Shown: one piece after another, positions 45,795-55,136 of the stretch
Position numbering within the stretch: position 1 is the first letter of the stretch
Layout: every line of letters begins with the position of its first letter
NCBI GenBank assembly: GCA_009928005.1
Contig: RFVO01000004.1
Span: 1 to 57,921, forward strand
Length of the DNA stretch: 57,921 bases
From: Chitinophagia bacterium
GTDB taxonomy: Bacteria > Bacteroidota > Bacteroidia > Chitinophagales > Chitinophagaceae
Reading direction: 5' to 3'
Position numbers and translations under genes: made by a program
The notes under the pieces: model-generated
What the model was told of the DNA's origin: nothing
The model's database searches: none
Seen by the model: only the letters and a program-made list of their open reading frames with translations

Positions 45795-46889
45795 ATGAAG
45801 ACTCAAAAAACTAACACTTATTTAAGGCTAATAGCCATTGGCATAGTGGCTTTTAGTTTTTTTGGAATCAGCTGTACAAGTTTACAACAAAGCACAACTA
45901 TTGCTACCGATGATTTATACTATACCCCTAATAATAAAATAGTGAGCGCAGAAAAATTAGTGGCTAATGAAAAAGCTGAAAATGGAATGGCTCAAGATGA
46001 AGAATATCAAGAATATCAAAACTATCAAGACGACCGTTATTTAAGATTAAAAGTAGCCAACAGAAACCGCTGGTCAACTATTGACGATTTTGGCTATTGG
46101 AATAATCCAAGTTTCAATTTAGGATTTGGACTTGGCTGGGGTGGATGGGCCGGCGCTTATGGCGCATGGGGCTATGATCCTTTCTGGGGAGGTTATGGAG
46201 GTTGGGGTGGCTATGGGGGATGGGCTGGTGGTTATGGTGGTTGGGGATATAATCCATTTTGGAGCGGATGGGGTTATGATCCTTTTTGGAGTGGTTATGG
46301 TGGATGGGGCGGTTTTGGATATGGAGGTTTTGGATACGGTGGATGGGCAGGTTTAGGTTACGGTAGTTTTGGATATGGGGGTTTTGGATACGGTGGATGG
46401 AACCCTTATTTCATAGGATATTATCACCCATATGGTGGAATACATTATAATAATGTTGGTGGCTTTGTAAATAATGGAGGAAGACCTTATCAATCTGCTC
46501 GTGCTTTGCAAGCAAGTCCTTCCAATATTAATGCCTATAGAAACAATCGTGGTTATAATAATACCAATAACAGTATAAATACTACAACTGGAAATACAAG
46601 ATATACAAGCAATCCAACATTGAATAGCAATTTTGGAAATTTAATGAAGCGTGTAGTTACAAATAATAGCAACACGAGTTACGCCAATAGCTATGACCGT
46701 CCTGCTCGTTATTTTTCAAATAACAACTATAATGGGGGTAATCAAAATCAAACTAATAGCATTAATAATAACAATAGAGCAAGTTTCCAAACTAATTCTA
46801 ACAGCAATAGTAATGCAGGTGGAAGAAGTGGTGGCTTTAATAGCAGTGGTAGCTCTTCAAGCAGTCCACGTGCAGCAAGAATTCCATAA
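45795..46889 (+). CDS. Gly/Trp/Tyr-rich low-complexity lipoprotein
   Basis: A 364-residue protein. Residues 1-27 form a lipoprotein signal ending GISC (Cys27). An acidic/polar stretch with EEYQEYQNYQDDRY follows (about 70-80). Residues about 105-215 are almost only Gly, Trp, Tyr and Phe, in imperfect repeats such as WGYDPFWSGYGGWGG and GFGYGGFGYGGW. The C-terminal 140 residues are Asn/Ser-rich. I do not recognise a family beyond low-complexity Bacteroidota lipoproteins. It is probably surface-exposed or periplasmic. A near-consensus -7 box (TACCTTTA) lies upstream. Composition rules out homology-based function. Confidence 0.78.
   Translation: MKTQKTNTYLRLIAIGIVAFSFFGISCTSLQQSTTIATDDLYYTPNNKIVSAEKLVANEKAENGMAQDEEYQEYQNYQDDRYLRLKVANRNRWSTIDDFGYWNNPSFNLGFGLGWGGWAGAYGAWGYDPFWGGYGGWGGYGGWAGGYGGWGYNPFWSGWGYDPFWSGYGGWGGFGYGGFGYGGWAGLGYGSFGYGGFGYGGWNPYFIGYYHPYGGIHYNNVGGFVNNGGRPYQSARALQASPSNINAYRNNRGYNNTNNSINTTTGNTRYTSNPTLNSNFGNLMKRVVTNNSNTSYANSYDRPARYFSNNNYNGGNQNQTNSINNNNRASFQTNSNSNSNAGGRSGGFNSSGSSSSSPRAARIP
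46311..46400 (+). repeat. Internal coding repeat, 36-base units 54 bases apart
   Basis: Two 36-base units (46311-46346 and 46365-46400) differ at two positions and encode GFGYGGFGYGGW and SFGYGGFGYGGW. They suggest recent duplication within the Gly/aromatic region of the lipoprotein gene. Confidence 0.85.
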
Positions 46890-46972
46890 GCCAATGCTTA
46901 AAGCTTATATTATTTAGAATTAAATTTTAGAAGCTGGTTTTGAAGTAAGTTTTTAAAAATCAAAGTTCAATT

Positions 46973-48499
46973 ATGAAGAAATTATTTTTTTTAATATTAG
47001 TGGGATCTAGTTTAACAATGAATGCACAAGAACCTCAAGATGGGCTTCGCCTTTCTTGGCTTGCACCAAGCGGAACAGCTAGAAGTAATGCCTTGGGGGG
47101 TGCCATGGGTTCTTTAGGTGGCGATTTATCTTCTAATCATATAAATCCAGCAGGCCTTGGTTTTTATAAATCAAGTGAACTTTTATTAACACCGAAATTC
47201 TTAGTACAAACTAATAATTTCAATTACAGAGGCACAAGCTCTTCTAGTACCGATTCAAAATCAAATTTTGGTTCAGTAGGTATTGTTTTTGCCGATGGAC
47301 AAAAAAGAAACAACTGGACAAGCACCGCTTTTTCTATAACTTATAATCAAATTGCTAATTATAATAACCACTCAAGTTTTGGTGGTAGAAATAATTTTAG
47401 CAGTTTATCTGAAAAGTATTTAGAAGAACTAGTAGGCGATCAAGCCGACACCAACGCAGCCTTAAGCAATTATATTTTTGGAAGCTCTCTTGCTTTTAGA
47501 ACTTATTTAATAGACACTACTGCTAATGCAAAAGGTGCTGTGAATGGCTACCAAAGTTTAGTGCCTATCTCTTCTGGCGTAAACCAGTCATTTGATGCAT
47601 TAACTACTGGAAGTTACGATGAACTAGCCTTTGGTTGGGGTGGTAATATGGAGGATAAATTATACCTAGGTGCTAGTTTAGTTTTACCAATGATAAATTA
47701 CACTAAAAGCCTTACTTATTCTGAAGCTGATGCTACTTCTAATCCAGATAATTATTTTGGTGGTTTTGTTTTAAATGAACATTTTTCTTCAAGAGGTTGG
47801 GGAATAGGTGCCAAATTAGGGATTATATACAAACCAGAATCTTTTTTAAGACTAGGCTTTACTTTACATACTCCACAAGTCATTTCATTTAGAGATCAAA
47901 TGAGCGCTAGTATGACAACCAATACAGAAAAGTATGCAGGTATACAATCGGCTAGTTCTAGTGAATTAAATAATGGATACCCTGGTACAAGAGAATATAC
48001 AGTATCTACTCCTACAAAAGCCATATTCAGCACAAGCTACTTTTTTGCTTCTCCTAGCAAACCTACACAACCACTTGGATTTATCTCCGCCGATTTAGAA
48101 GTTGTAAACTATGCAGGAACTCGTTTTTATGCTAATAGCTATGATAAAGCAACTAGTGACTATTATAGTTTAATAAACGACGTTGTAAAAGTTTCTTACA
48201 AAAACAATATTAATTTTAAAATAGGTTCTGAATTAAAATTAAGTAGCAACTGGATGGTAAGAGGTGGTGCTGCTTATTATGGTTCTCCTTATAAAGACGA
48301 AACGCTTAAAGCATCTCGCATGGTACTTAGTGGTGGTATTGGATACAGAACCAATAGAAATTTCATTGACTTTACTATTGTCAGCTCTAGTACTAAAGAT
48401 GCCCTATTCCCATACCGCTTAAACGATAAGCCTAATACTTATGCTAGTTTAACTGCTAACCAATTATTATTTAATATTGGTTATGGTATAAGATTCTAA
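46973..48499 (+). CDS. Outer-membrane transport barrel (FadL/OMPP1-like)
   Basis: A 508-residue exported protein with signal peptide (ending near TMNAQ). The N-terminal GTARSNALGGAMGSLGGDLSSNHINPAGLGFYKSSELLL is the characteristic start of FadL/TodX-like Bacteroidota barrels, and the sequence ends ANQLLFNIGYGIRF. It probably takes up hydrophobic compounds, but the ligand is not known. It follows the Gly-rich lipoprotein by about 83 bases and ends in a bidirectional terminator. Confidence 0.85.
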   Translation: MKKLFFLILVGSSLTMNAQEPQDGLRLSWLAPSGTARSNALGGAMGSLGGDLSSNHINPAGLGFYKSSELLLTPKFLVQTNNFNYRGTSSSSTDSKSNFGSVGIVFADGQKRNNWTSTAFSITYNQIANYNNHSSFGGRNNFSSLSEKYLEELVGDQADTNAALSNYIFGSSLAFRTYLIDTTANAKGAVNGYQSLVPISSGVNQSFDALTTGSYDELAFGWGGNMEDKLYLGASLVLPMINYTKSLTYSEADATSNPDNYFGGFVLNEHFSSRGWGIGAKLGIIYKPESFLRLGFTLHTPQVISFRDQMSASMTTNTEKYAGIQSASSSELNNGYPGTREYTVSTPTKAIFSTSYFFASPSKPTQPLGFISADLEVVNYAGTRFYANSYDKATSDYYSLINDVVKVSYKNNINFKIGSELKLSSNWMVRGGAAYYGSPYKDETLKASRMVLSGGIGYRTNRNFIDFTIVSSSTKDALFPYRLNDKPNTYASLTANQLLFNIGYGIRF

Positions 48500-48517
48500 T
48501 ATTAACGCATTAAAATA

Positions 48518-48547
48518 AAAAAAGCCATCCCAAGGGATGGCTTTTTT
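48518..48547. terminator. Bidirectional intrinsic terminator
   Basis: GCCATCCC and GGGATGGC form an 8-pair stem flanked by A and T runs on both sides (AAAAAA before, TTTTTT after). It serves the FadL-like gene on the plus strand and the M16 peptidase gene on the minus strand, which converge here. Confidence 0.93.
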
Positions 48548-48563
48548 GTGTAAGATAATTAAC

Positions 48564-50630
48564 CTATTTTAAATCGGTTGTTTTTAATCCTTGGTTCACT
48601 TTAATATCGGTGTACTTAACATTTATTTTCATTTGACCCATATCGATTATCATTTCAGAAGGTATTTGAACACCATTTACTGTTTGATAGCTGCTGTAAA
48701 ATTGTTGCTGTGTTACTGTTCCTCTGCCTGGCACTTCTTCAGATTTAGCAGTCTTTACTAATAAGAATGTTTTAGCGTCATAAAAACGGTGTGATACTTT
48801 TTTTAATGGGGTAGTTACTTCTACATCAATTACTTCTTTGCCATCAACTTTTTCTCCCCCTACAATTTTTAAACCATAGCCTTTTCTTAAATACAATTGC
48901 TCTGGCGCAAGAGTAGCCGATTCATCAAGACCTTCTTTTAAATCATCTGTAATTGGCGCTTCCTGACCTTGTTGCGTAATTGAGTATTTGCCGTCTACTA
49001 CTGCTTGTCTCATAATAGCCATGCCACCCATAGACATTGTAGTAACTGAATTACCTGGCATCACTATTGTTTGCTTCATTTCTAAAGACTGGCCCATTAA
49101 ACTTGCCGTACCTTTTAATTGAACATCTTTTACATTGTCTAAAGCCTCTTTTGAACCAATAGCAGCAATGGCTTTTTCCATTATAGCAGTTGGTGTTAAA
49201 CTTGCATCTGCTTTTACCTCAGTGGGCGCAGCTACTTCATTACCCTCAATATCAAAATATTTAACTGGGCCATATTTTTCTAATCCTTTAGCAATTTGTT
49301 TGGCATTACCTACAATTACAATATGCATTCTAGCTGGGTTCAATAAAGAGTTAGCCACCTCTTGTACTTTTTGAGCATCAACAGCTGCTAGATTGGTTAA
49401 GTATTTTTGATAATAGTCCGCAGGTAAATGATTTACAGCAATAGACAATGCAAATTTAGCAATAGTATTAGGACTTTCTAAAGAACGGGCAAATCCCCCT
49501 GCTAAATAATTCTTCATTCGGCTTAATTCTGTATCACCCACTTTCGTATTACGAATAATATTTAATTCATTTAAAATTTCTTGAATAGAGCTATCTGTTT
49601 TTTCGTTTCTCACTGAAGCTTCTGCACTAAATATACCTATTTGTTTATTAGGAGAAATTGAAGAATAAGCGCCATAAGTAAAACCATGCTTCTCACGCAA
49701 GTTGGCAAATAGTCTGCCAGAGAAACCACCTCCTAAAATATTATTCATCACATTAGAAGGTATATCATTTGGTGATCCTTTAGTTAAATTAACAGTGGAG
49801 GCAATAGCTACCACACTTTGAACAGAGGCGGGTCTATCCACAATAGCCACATAAGTGCTAGCAGGAATAGCAGGCTTATCATATATAGGCTGTGTAAAGG
49901 AACCCTTTGCCCAAGTACCAAAATTCTTTTCAGCAAGTGCTTTCGCGATGGCTGGATCAATATCACCTACAAATATTAAATACGCATTATTAGGAATCCA
50001 ATAAGTTTTAATAAAGTTTTTGACATCATCTACTTTAATTGCATTTACTGTTTTAGTGGTCGTAATTTCTCCAAATGCATGGTTTGTACCATACACTAAT
50101 TTCTTCATTACATTATTAGAAATTGCATCTGCATCATCTTTACTAGATTCAATACCAGAAATAGTTTGCTTTCTTACTTTTTCTAATTCATCTGAAGATA
50201 AAGCAGGATGTAAAATTACTTCCGCCATTAACTCCATTAATTTGGGAAAATTATTTTTTAATGAACTTACTGATGCACTTTGACTAGAGGTTGACAAACT
50301 ACCTCCTAAAAATTCAACCGCTTCATCTAATTCTGCTTTTGACTTAGTAGTAGTTCCTCTTTTAAGTAGTTGCCCTGACATGTCTGCTAAGCCAGCTTTA
50401 TCGCCTTCTTTGAATCCATCAACGTCTAAAGCTAAAGTAGCAGTGACTTTAGGCAATTTTGTATTTTTAACTACAAAAACTTGCAAGCCGTTCGCTAAAG
50501 TAAATTTAACAGGACTAGCAACTTGTATTAAAGGTGCCTTACTTGGAGCAGGCGACTTAGTTCTATCTAATGTTTGTGCCATTGTAAAGAAAGGCAAACA
50601 TAATAAAACGCTGTATATATATTTTTTCAT
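48564..50630 (-). CDS. M16-family protein without the zinc motif, with a C-terminal extension
   Basis: A 688-residue exported protein (signal ending near FTMAQ) with the two-lobed M16 fold: FTLANGLQVFVVKN, then LGGSLSTSSQSASVS, and the second lobe NNILGGGFSGRLFANLREKHGFTYGAYS. The position of the zinc motif reads GLADMSGQLLKRG, so HxxEH is replaced by DMSGQ (residues 83-87) and the subunit is predicted inactive. It instead resembles the non-catalytic subunit of two-part M16 peptidases. Residues from about 480 onward add a domain resembling LolA-like outer-membrane lipoprotein carriers. The catalytic partner lies directly upstream. Confidence 0.88.
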   Translation of the reverse strand: MKKYIYSVLLCLPFFTMAQTLDRTKSPAPSKAPLIQVASPVKFTLANGLQVFVVKNTKLPKVTATLALDVDGFKEGDKAGLADMSGQLLKRGTTTKSKAELDEAVEFLGGSLSTSSQSASVSSLKNNFPKLMELMAEVILHPALSSDELEKVRKQTISGIESSKDDADAISNNVMKKLVYGTNHAFGEITTTKTVNAIKVDDVKNFIKTYWIPNNAYLIFVGDIDPAIAKALAEKNFGTWAKGSFTQPIYDKPAIPASTYVAIVDRPASVQSVVAIASTVNLTKGSPNDIPSNVMNNILGGGFSGRLFANLREKHGFTYGAYSSISPNKQIGIFSAEASVRNEKTDSSIQEILNELNIIRNTKVGDTELSRMKNYLAGGFARSLESPNTIAKFALSIAVNHLPADYYQKYLTNLAAVDAQKVQEVANSLLNPARMHIVIVGNAKQIAKGLEKYGPVKYFDIEGNEVAAPTEVKADASLTPTAIMEKAIAAIGSKEALDNVKDVQLKGTASLMGQSLEMKQTIVMPGNSVTTMSMGGMAIMRQAVVDGKYSITQQGQEAPITDDLKEGLDESATLAPEQLYLRKGYGLKIVGGEKVDGKEVIDVEVTTPLKKVSHRFYDAKTFLLVKTAKSEEVPGRGTVTQQQFYSSYQTVNGVQIPSEMIIDMGQMKINVKYTDIKVNQGLKTTDLK

Positions 50631-50663
50631 AAAATTATTTTTTGACTCTTTGAATAGCCTTAC

Positions 50664-51992
50664 TTATTTAGATGTTTTTTCTTTTGGTAAATAATGAAGT
50701 ACTACCCTGTTCTCTTTATTCAAGTATTTTTTAGCAACTTTCAAAACATCTTCTCTAGTTACTTTATTGTATTTCTCTAGTTCGGTATTAATTAAATTGG
50801 CATCACCAAAATATACTTCGTTATTGGCCAAGCTTTCAGCAATACCTGCCATGGTAGCCTTGCTATCTACTAAGTCAGTGGTAATTTGGTTTTTTACTTT
50901 TTGAAATTCTCGCTCTCCTACTAAATCATTTTTTAATTCATTCACTACACTATCCATACTTGCTTCTAAAGTTTCCACTTTTACACCCATATTTGCAATG
51001 GTCAATGCTATAAATAAACCATCGTCTTCATTGAAAAATGGTACTGATTGAGCAGCTACTGCCAATTGTTTTGAATCTATCAAGGTCTTATTCATTCTAG
51101 AAGATGCTCCTCCTGATAAAATAGTAGAGAGTACATTAAATGCATAATATTCGTCACCACCTTGCTTAGGGGCACGGTAAGCATGGAATATAGCTGGTAA
51201 CTGTATGTTATCATATATATTATCACGCACTTCACCACTCAAAGGAGGCTCTTTTATATTAGGTCTTTTGATTACTACTGCTCCTTTGGCAATTGGACCA
51301 AAATAAGCTTCAATTTTCTTTTTTAGTTCTGCCTTATTAATATCCCCAGCAATAGATAATACACAATTATTTGGAACATAATAAGTTTTATAAAATTGAA
51401 TGAACTCATCTAATTTGGCAGCATTTAAATGATCCATACTTCCAATAGGCGACCATTTGTAAGGATGAACTTTATACGCTCTCTTTAACATTTCAGTTAA
51501 AAAAGAACCATAAGGGCGATTATCCATTCTTTGACGCTTTTCTTCTTTTACTACTTCTCGTTGAGTATTGACACCAATTTGTTCAATTTTAGCATGCATC
51601 ATACGCTCACTTTCTAACCAAAGACCAAGGTCAACTTGGTTAGAAGGAAGTAACTCGTAATAAAAAGTACGGTCTTGTGAAGTATTGGCATTTAAAGCAC
51701 CTCCTGCATTGGTTACATACTTATCAAATTCACCTCTTTTAATATTTTCTGAACCTTCAAATAATAAATGTTCAAAGAAATGAGCGAAACCTGTTCTTGC
51801 AGTGTCTTCATTTTTTGAACCTACATGATAGAGTGCGGTTACTGCCACTACAGGTGCAGAGTGGTCTTCATGTAAAATAACTTTTAATCCATTAGGCAAA
51901 GTATATTTTTCAAATTGAATGGTTTGACTTTTTGCCAAAGTCCCAGTCATTAAAAAAAGACTTGCCAATAGGAAGCTTCCTAATTTTTGCAT
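50664..51992 (-). CDS. M16-family zinc peptidase, catalytic subunit
   Basis: A 442-residue exported protein (signal about residues 1-22). The zinc motif HFFEH is at residues 71-75, in GFAHFFEHLLFEGS. The downstream third-ligand region is LWLESERM. The second lobe begins near DNIQLPAIFHAYRAPKQG and contains SGGASSRM. It should cut peptides in the periplasm, probably as a dimer with the inactive partner encoded 33 bases downstream. Confidence 0.93.
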   Translation of the reverse strand: MQKLGSFLLASLFLMTGTLAKSQTIQFEKYTLPNGLKVILHEDHSAPVVAVTALYHVGSKNEDTARTGFAHFFEHLLFEGSENIKRGEFDKYVTNAGGALNANTSQDRTFYYELLPSNQVDLGLWLESERMMHAKIEQIGVNTQREVVKEEKRQRMDNRPYGSFLTEMLKRAYKVHPYKWSPIGSMDHLNAAKLDEFIQFYKTYYVPNNCVLSIAGDINKAELKKKIEAYFGPIAKGAVVIKRPNIKEPPLSGEVRDNIYDNIQLPAIFHAYRAPKQGGDEYYAFNVLSTILSGGASSRMNKTLIDSKQLAVAAQSVPFFNEDDGLFIALTIANMGVKVETLEASMDSVVNELKNDLVGEREFQKVKNQITTDLVDSKATMAGIAESLANNEVYFGDANLINTELEKYNKVTREDVLKVAKKYLNKENRVVLHYLPKEKTSK

Positions 51993-52117
51993 ACTTATAA
52001 TTTTTTAAAAAATGTAATAAATATAACACTGAATCAGTGACTATATTATGAGTCAAAAATAACAATAAAATAGATAGGTATAGTTTCTAATATGTTAATT
52101 TTCAAAATCTTAAATTA

Positions 52118-53005
52118 TTATAATATAACCTGCTTAGGCACAACACTACCTGCTTGAAACCAAGTAATGGCAGGGTCTCGCTTAAACCAGGTCATTTGGC
52201 GTTTGGCGTAATGACGAGTATTTTGTTGAATTTTTTCTATAACTTTTTCTTTGCTTATTTTCTGCTCGAAATAGTCCTTCCACTCGCTATACCCTACTGT
52301 TTGTAGTGCGTTCAAATGCGTTGAAGCTTGTAAACTTTTCACCTCTTTTTCCAATCCAAGCTCTATCATATTTAAAACCCTATCATTTATTTTCTGATAC
52401 AATTCTTCTCTATCTAATTCCAAACCAATTTTCACTATTTTAAATGGTCTTTCAATGGCTTTTTTATTTTGAAAACTTAGAATTGATTTACCAGTTCCTA
52501 GCATTACTTCTAAGGCGCGCATTAATCGCTGAGGGTTTTTTTGCTCTCCTTTTTCCCAATAATGAGGGTCTTTTACCGATACCACTTTTTGCAACCACCT
52601 CATTCCTAATTGCTCATACTTTTTTATAATATTATCTCGAATTTCAGTATCAATTGCTGGTATTAAATCTAATCCTTCACAAAACGCTTTAATATACAAG
52701 CCTGTCCCTCCTACTATAACAACTGCATCCTTTGTAATAAATAAATCTTGAACTTTTTCCAAGGCCCAATTTTCAAAATAAGAGGCATTAATGTTTTCGG
52801 TAATTGAATTTGAAGCAATAAAATGATGAGGCACCGCTTTTAACTCTTCTTCACTTGGTCTAGCTACTCCTATATTCATTTCTTTATAACACTGACGAGC
52901 ATCTGCTGAAATAATTTCTGTATTTAATGCTTGGGCAAGCGCTATCCCAAAACTTGTTTTCCCAACAGCAGTAGGACCCATTACGATGTAAACGGTTTTA
53001 GACAA
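52118..53005 (-). CDS. miaA: tRNA dimethylallyltransferase
   Basis: MiaA adds the dimethylallyl group to A37 of tRNAs that read UNN codons. The P-loop GPTAVGKTSFGIALA is at the N-terminus, with ISADARQCYKEMNIG, VIVGGTGLYIKAFCEG, and NPQRLMRALEVML with QNTRHYAKRQMTWFKRD near the end. 295 residues. The start codon is TTG: upstream in frame there is no ATG before a stop, and the next ATG (residue 9) would cut the first strand. Part of a run of tRNA-maturation genes. Confidence 0.95.
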   Translation of the reverse strand: MSKTVYIVMGPTAVGKTSFGIALAQALNTEIISADARQCYKEMNIGVARPSEEELKAVPHHFIASNSITENINASYFENWALEKVQDLFITKDAVVIVGGTGLYIKAFCEGLDLIPAIDTEIRDNIIKKYEQLGMRWLQKVVSVKDPHYWEKGEQKNPQRLMRALEVMLGTGKSILSFQNKKAIERPFKIVKIGLELDREELYQKINDRVLNMIELGLEKEVKSLQASTHLNALQTVGYSEWKDYFEQKISKEKVIEKIQQNTRHYAKRQMTWFKRDPAITWFQAGSVVPKQVIL

Positions 53006-53058
53006 AATAATTGAAATTGATTAAATTTGAAATAAATAAGTAATATGAAATTTTTCAA

Positions 53059-53676
53059 CTAAAAAGCTTCTCCTTCGAAAAAACCAGAACCAGAGGATTC
53101 TTGATTGTTGTCTTCCTCTTCAGTATCGTCGTCAGCATCGTCATTGTCATCAGCTTTGTCTTCTTCCTCGCCTTCTTCACCAAATCCTTCTGCAGCTTCG
53201 TTTAAATCATACTTCTCTTCAATGTCTGCAAATTTTTCACCCAGTAAACCCTTGGTACCATATTGCATAGGCCCCACTCCTTCAATACGAGATACTAAAG
53301 GATATTCAAGTGACATATCTGCATCGCTATTTTTAATAACTTGTATAAGTTGAATTAAAAAAGACCAGGACTTTACAAAATCATATTCGTAAATAAAATG
53401 TTGATTCGTATCAATTATCTCAGTACCAATAATAGTCTCAGCCATTAATAATGGAGCTACTTTATAAGGACGATCATATACTTCTTTACTTATTTCTCTT
53501 CCTCTTTTCCACGTATCGTTACTTCTATAAAAAGTGGCATCATGTTTTTGGTCAAATTCAAAAGCTTTTAAAATAATTAAATGTAAGTCTTGAAAATTTT
53601 GTGTGTGCTTCACCAAAACATCACGGTATATAGCATCATCCTCTTCCCAATAAACTCTAAATTTTAATAAGGCCAT
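53059..53676 (-). CDS. pRiA4b ORF-3-like protein with an acidic tail
   Basis: A 205-residue protein. The N-terminal 150 residues (FRVYWEEDDAIYRDVLVKHTQNFQDLHLIILKAFEFD, then FIYEYDFVKSWSFLIQLIQV) fit the pRiA4b ORF-3 family. From about residue 155 the chain is very acidic (Glu/Asp runs up to EEGEEEDKADDNDDADDD) and ends GFFEGEAF. The family occurs near IS elements and in many chromosomes with no settled function. There is no sign of a mobile element here. It lies between cca and miaA. Confidence 0.8.
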   Translation of the reverse strand: MALLKFRVYWEEDDAIYRDVLVKHTQNFQDLHLIILKAFEFDQKHDATFYRSNDTWKRGREISKEVYDRPYKVAPLLMAETIIGTEIIDTNQHFIYEYDFVKSWSFLIQLIQVIKNSDADMSLEYPLVSRIEGVGPMQYGTKGLLGEKFADIEEKYDLNEAAEGFGEEGEEEDKADDNDDADDDTEEEDNNQESSGSGFFEGEAF

Positions 53677-53701
53677 TTTGGTATTTTGAAACGCTAAATT
53701 A

Positions 53702-55123
53702 CTATTTTATTACAGGAAATAAGCCTAGTTTTTCTGCTTCTTTTAACATGAAGCTATAAGCTGCATTATAGTCATTGGGAATAAGCCCATCTAATATGGC
53801 TTCCCTAATGGCATCTTTGATAATACCCACTTGTTTAGAAGGTGAAATGGCAAATAGTTCCATGATCATTTCTCCTGTAATAGGAGGTTGCCAGTTTCTA
53901 ATGCTATCTTTTTGCTCTACTTCTATTAATCTTTCTTTGACAAAATCAAAGCCTTGTAAATAACGTTTTACTTTTACTTTATTTTTACTTGTTATATCGG
54001 CAGCACATAATAACATAAGACTATCAATATCATCACCTGCATCAAATAAAAGTCTTCTAATAGCACTATCCGTTACCGTTTCTTTAGTCAATGAAATAGG
54101 ACGTAAATGAAGTGCCACTAATTTTTGTACCATTTTCATTTTTTCATTTAAGGGTAATTTCAACTGCGTAAAAATTTTAGGAACCATGCGCGCTCCCACT
54201 ACTTCATGTCCATGAAAGGTCCAACCAAAACCAGTTTCAAATTTTTTAGTTTTGGGTTTGGCTATATCGTGTAATAAAGCAGCCCAACGTAGCCATATGT
54301 CGTCACTTGTGACGGCCACATTATCTAAAACTTGTAAAGTATGTGAGAAGTTGTCCTTATGCCCAATGCCATCTAAGGTTTCAGCACCTTCTAATTGTAA
54401 TAATAGAGGGAATATAAATTTTAATAACCCTGCTTCTTTTAATAAATACCAACCTTTAGAAGGTATGGCAGTTTGCATTATTTTTTGTAATTCATCGGTA
54501 ATGCGTTCTTGTGAAACAATAGATATACGATCTGCCATTTTTTGAATGGCTGTAAATGTTTCAGTAGTTATTTCGAAATTTAATTGAGTGGCAAAGCGAA
54601 TAGCACGCATCATTCGAAGCGGATCGTCGTCAAAAGTTTTTTCTGGAGCTAATGGAGTTCTTAAAATTTTATTTTTTAAATCTTCTATGCCTCCAAAAGG
54701 ATCTATTACTTTTCCAAAATCATTTTCAATTAAAGAAATAGCTAATGCATTCACTGTAAAGTCTCTTCTGTTTTGATCGTCTTCAATAGTTCCAGGACTT
54801 ACCGATGGCTTTCTACTTTCTCTAGCATAGCTTTCTTTTCTGGCGCCTACAAACTCAATTTCAATATTTTCCAATTTAACTTGAGCAGTTCCAAAAGTTT
54901 TAAATAAAGAAACCGGAGGTCTAGGGGTGAATTGATTAGCAAAAGAAGTTGCCAAGGCTAAGCCATCTCCTATACAAACGATATCAATATCCTTAGTGGG
55001 TCTATTCAATATTTTATCACGCACAAAACCACCTACTGCAAATGCAGGCGTATTCAATAAAGCAGCTTGTTTTGCTACTATATTGAATATAGATTCTTCT
55101 TCTTGTGTAAATTGAATTTGCAT
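53702..55123 (-). CDS. cca: CCA tRNA nucleotidyltransferase with HD domain
   Basis: The enzyme adds or repairs the 3' CCA of tRNAs. The N-terminal head shows AVGGFVRDKILNRPTKDIDIV, with the catalytic aspartates in DIDIV, then RRDFTVNALAI and DDPLRMMRAIRFA. A central HD phosphohydrolase domain is marked by RWAALLHDIAKPKTK and FHGHEVVGARM. 473 residues. The family also includes poly(A) polymerases, but the RRDFTVNA and CCA-type neck region favour cca. It is followed by the acidic pRiA4b gene. Confidence 0.94.
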   Translation of the reverse strand: MQIQFTQEEESIFNIVAKQAALLNTPAFAVGGFVRDKILNRPTKDIDIVCIGDGLALATSFANQFTPRPPVSLFKTFGTAQVKLENIEIEFVGARKESYARESRKPSVSPGTIEDDQNRRDFTVNALAISLIENDFGKVIDPFGGIEDLKNKILRTPLAPEKTFDDDPLRMMRAIRFATQLNFEITTETFTAIQKMADRISIVSQERITDELQKIMQTAIPSKGWYLLKEAGLLKFIFPLLLQLEGAETLDGIGHKDNFSHTLQVLDNVAVTSDDIWLRWAALLHDIAKPKTKKFETGFGWTFHGHEVVGARMVPKIFTQLKLPLNEKMKMVQKLVALHLRPISLTKETVTDSAIRRLLFDAGDDIDSLMLLCAADITSKNKVKVKRYLQGFDFVKERLIEVEQKDSIRNWQPPITGEMIMELFAISPSKQVGIIKDAIREAILDGLIPNDYNAAYSFMLKEAEKLGLFPVIK

Positions 55124-55136
55124 GGCTACAAAAGTA

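Noticed and set aside
46126..46917. Two plus-strand open frames inside the Gly-rich lipoprotein gene
   Set aside because: They arise from low-complexity codon repeats read in another frame and lack starts, signals or family features.
53059..53676. Possible insertion sequence suggested by the pRiA4b family
   Set aside because: No transposase, terminal inverted repeats or target duplication are visible; the gene sits in a housekeeping run.
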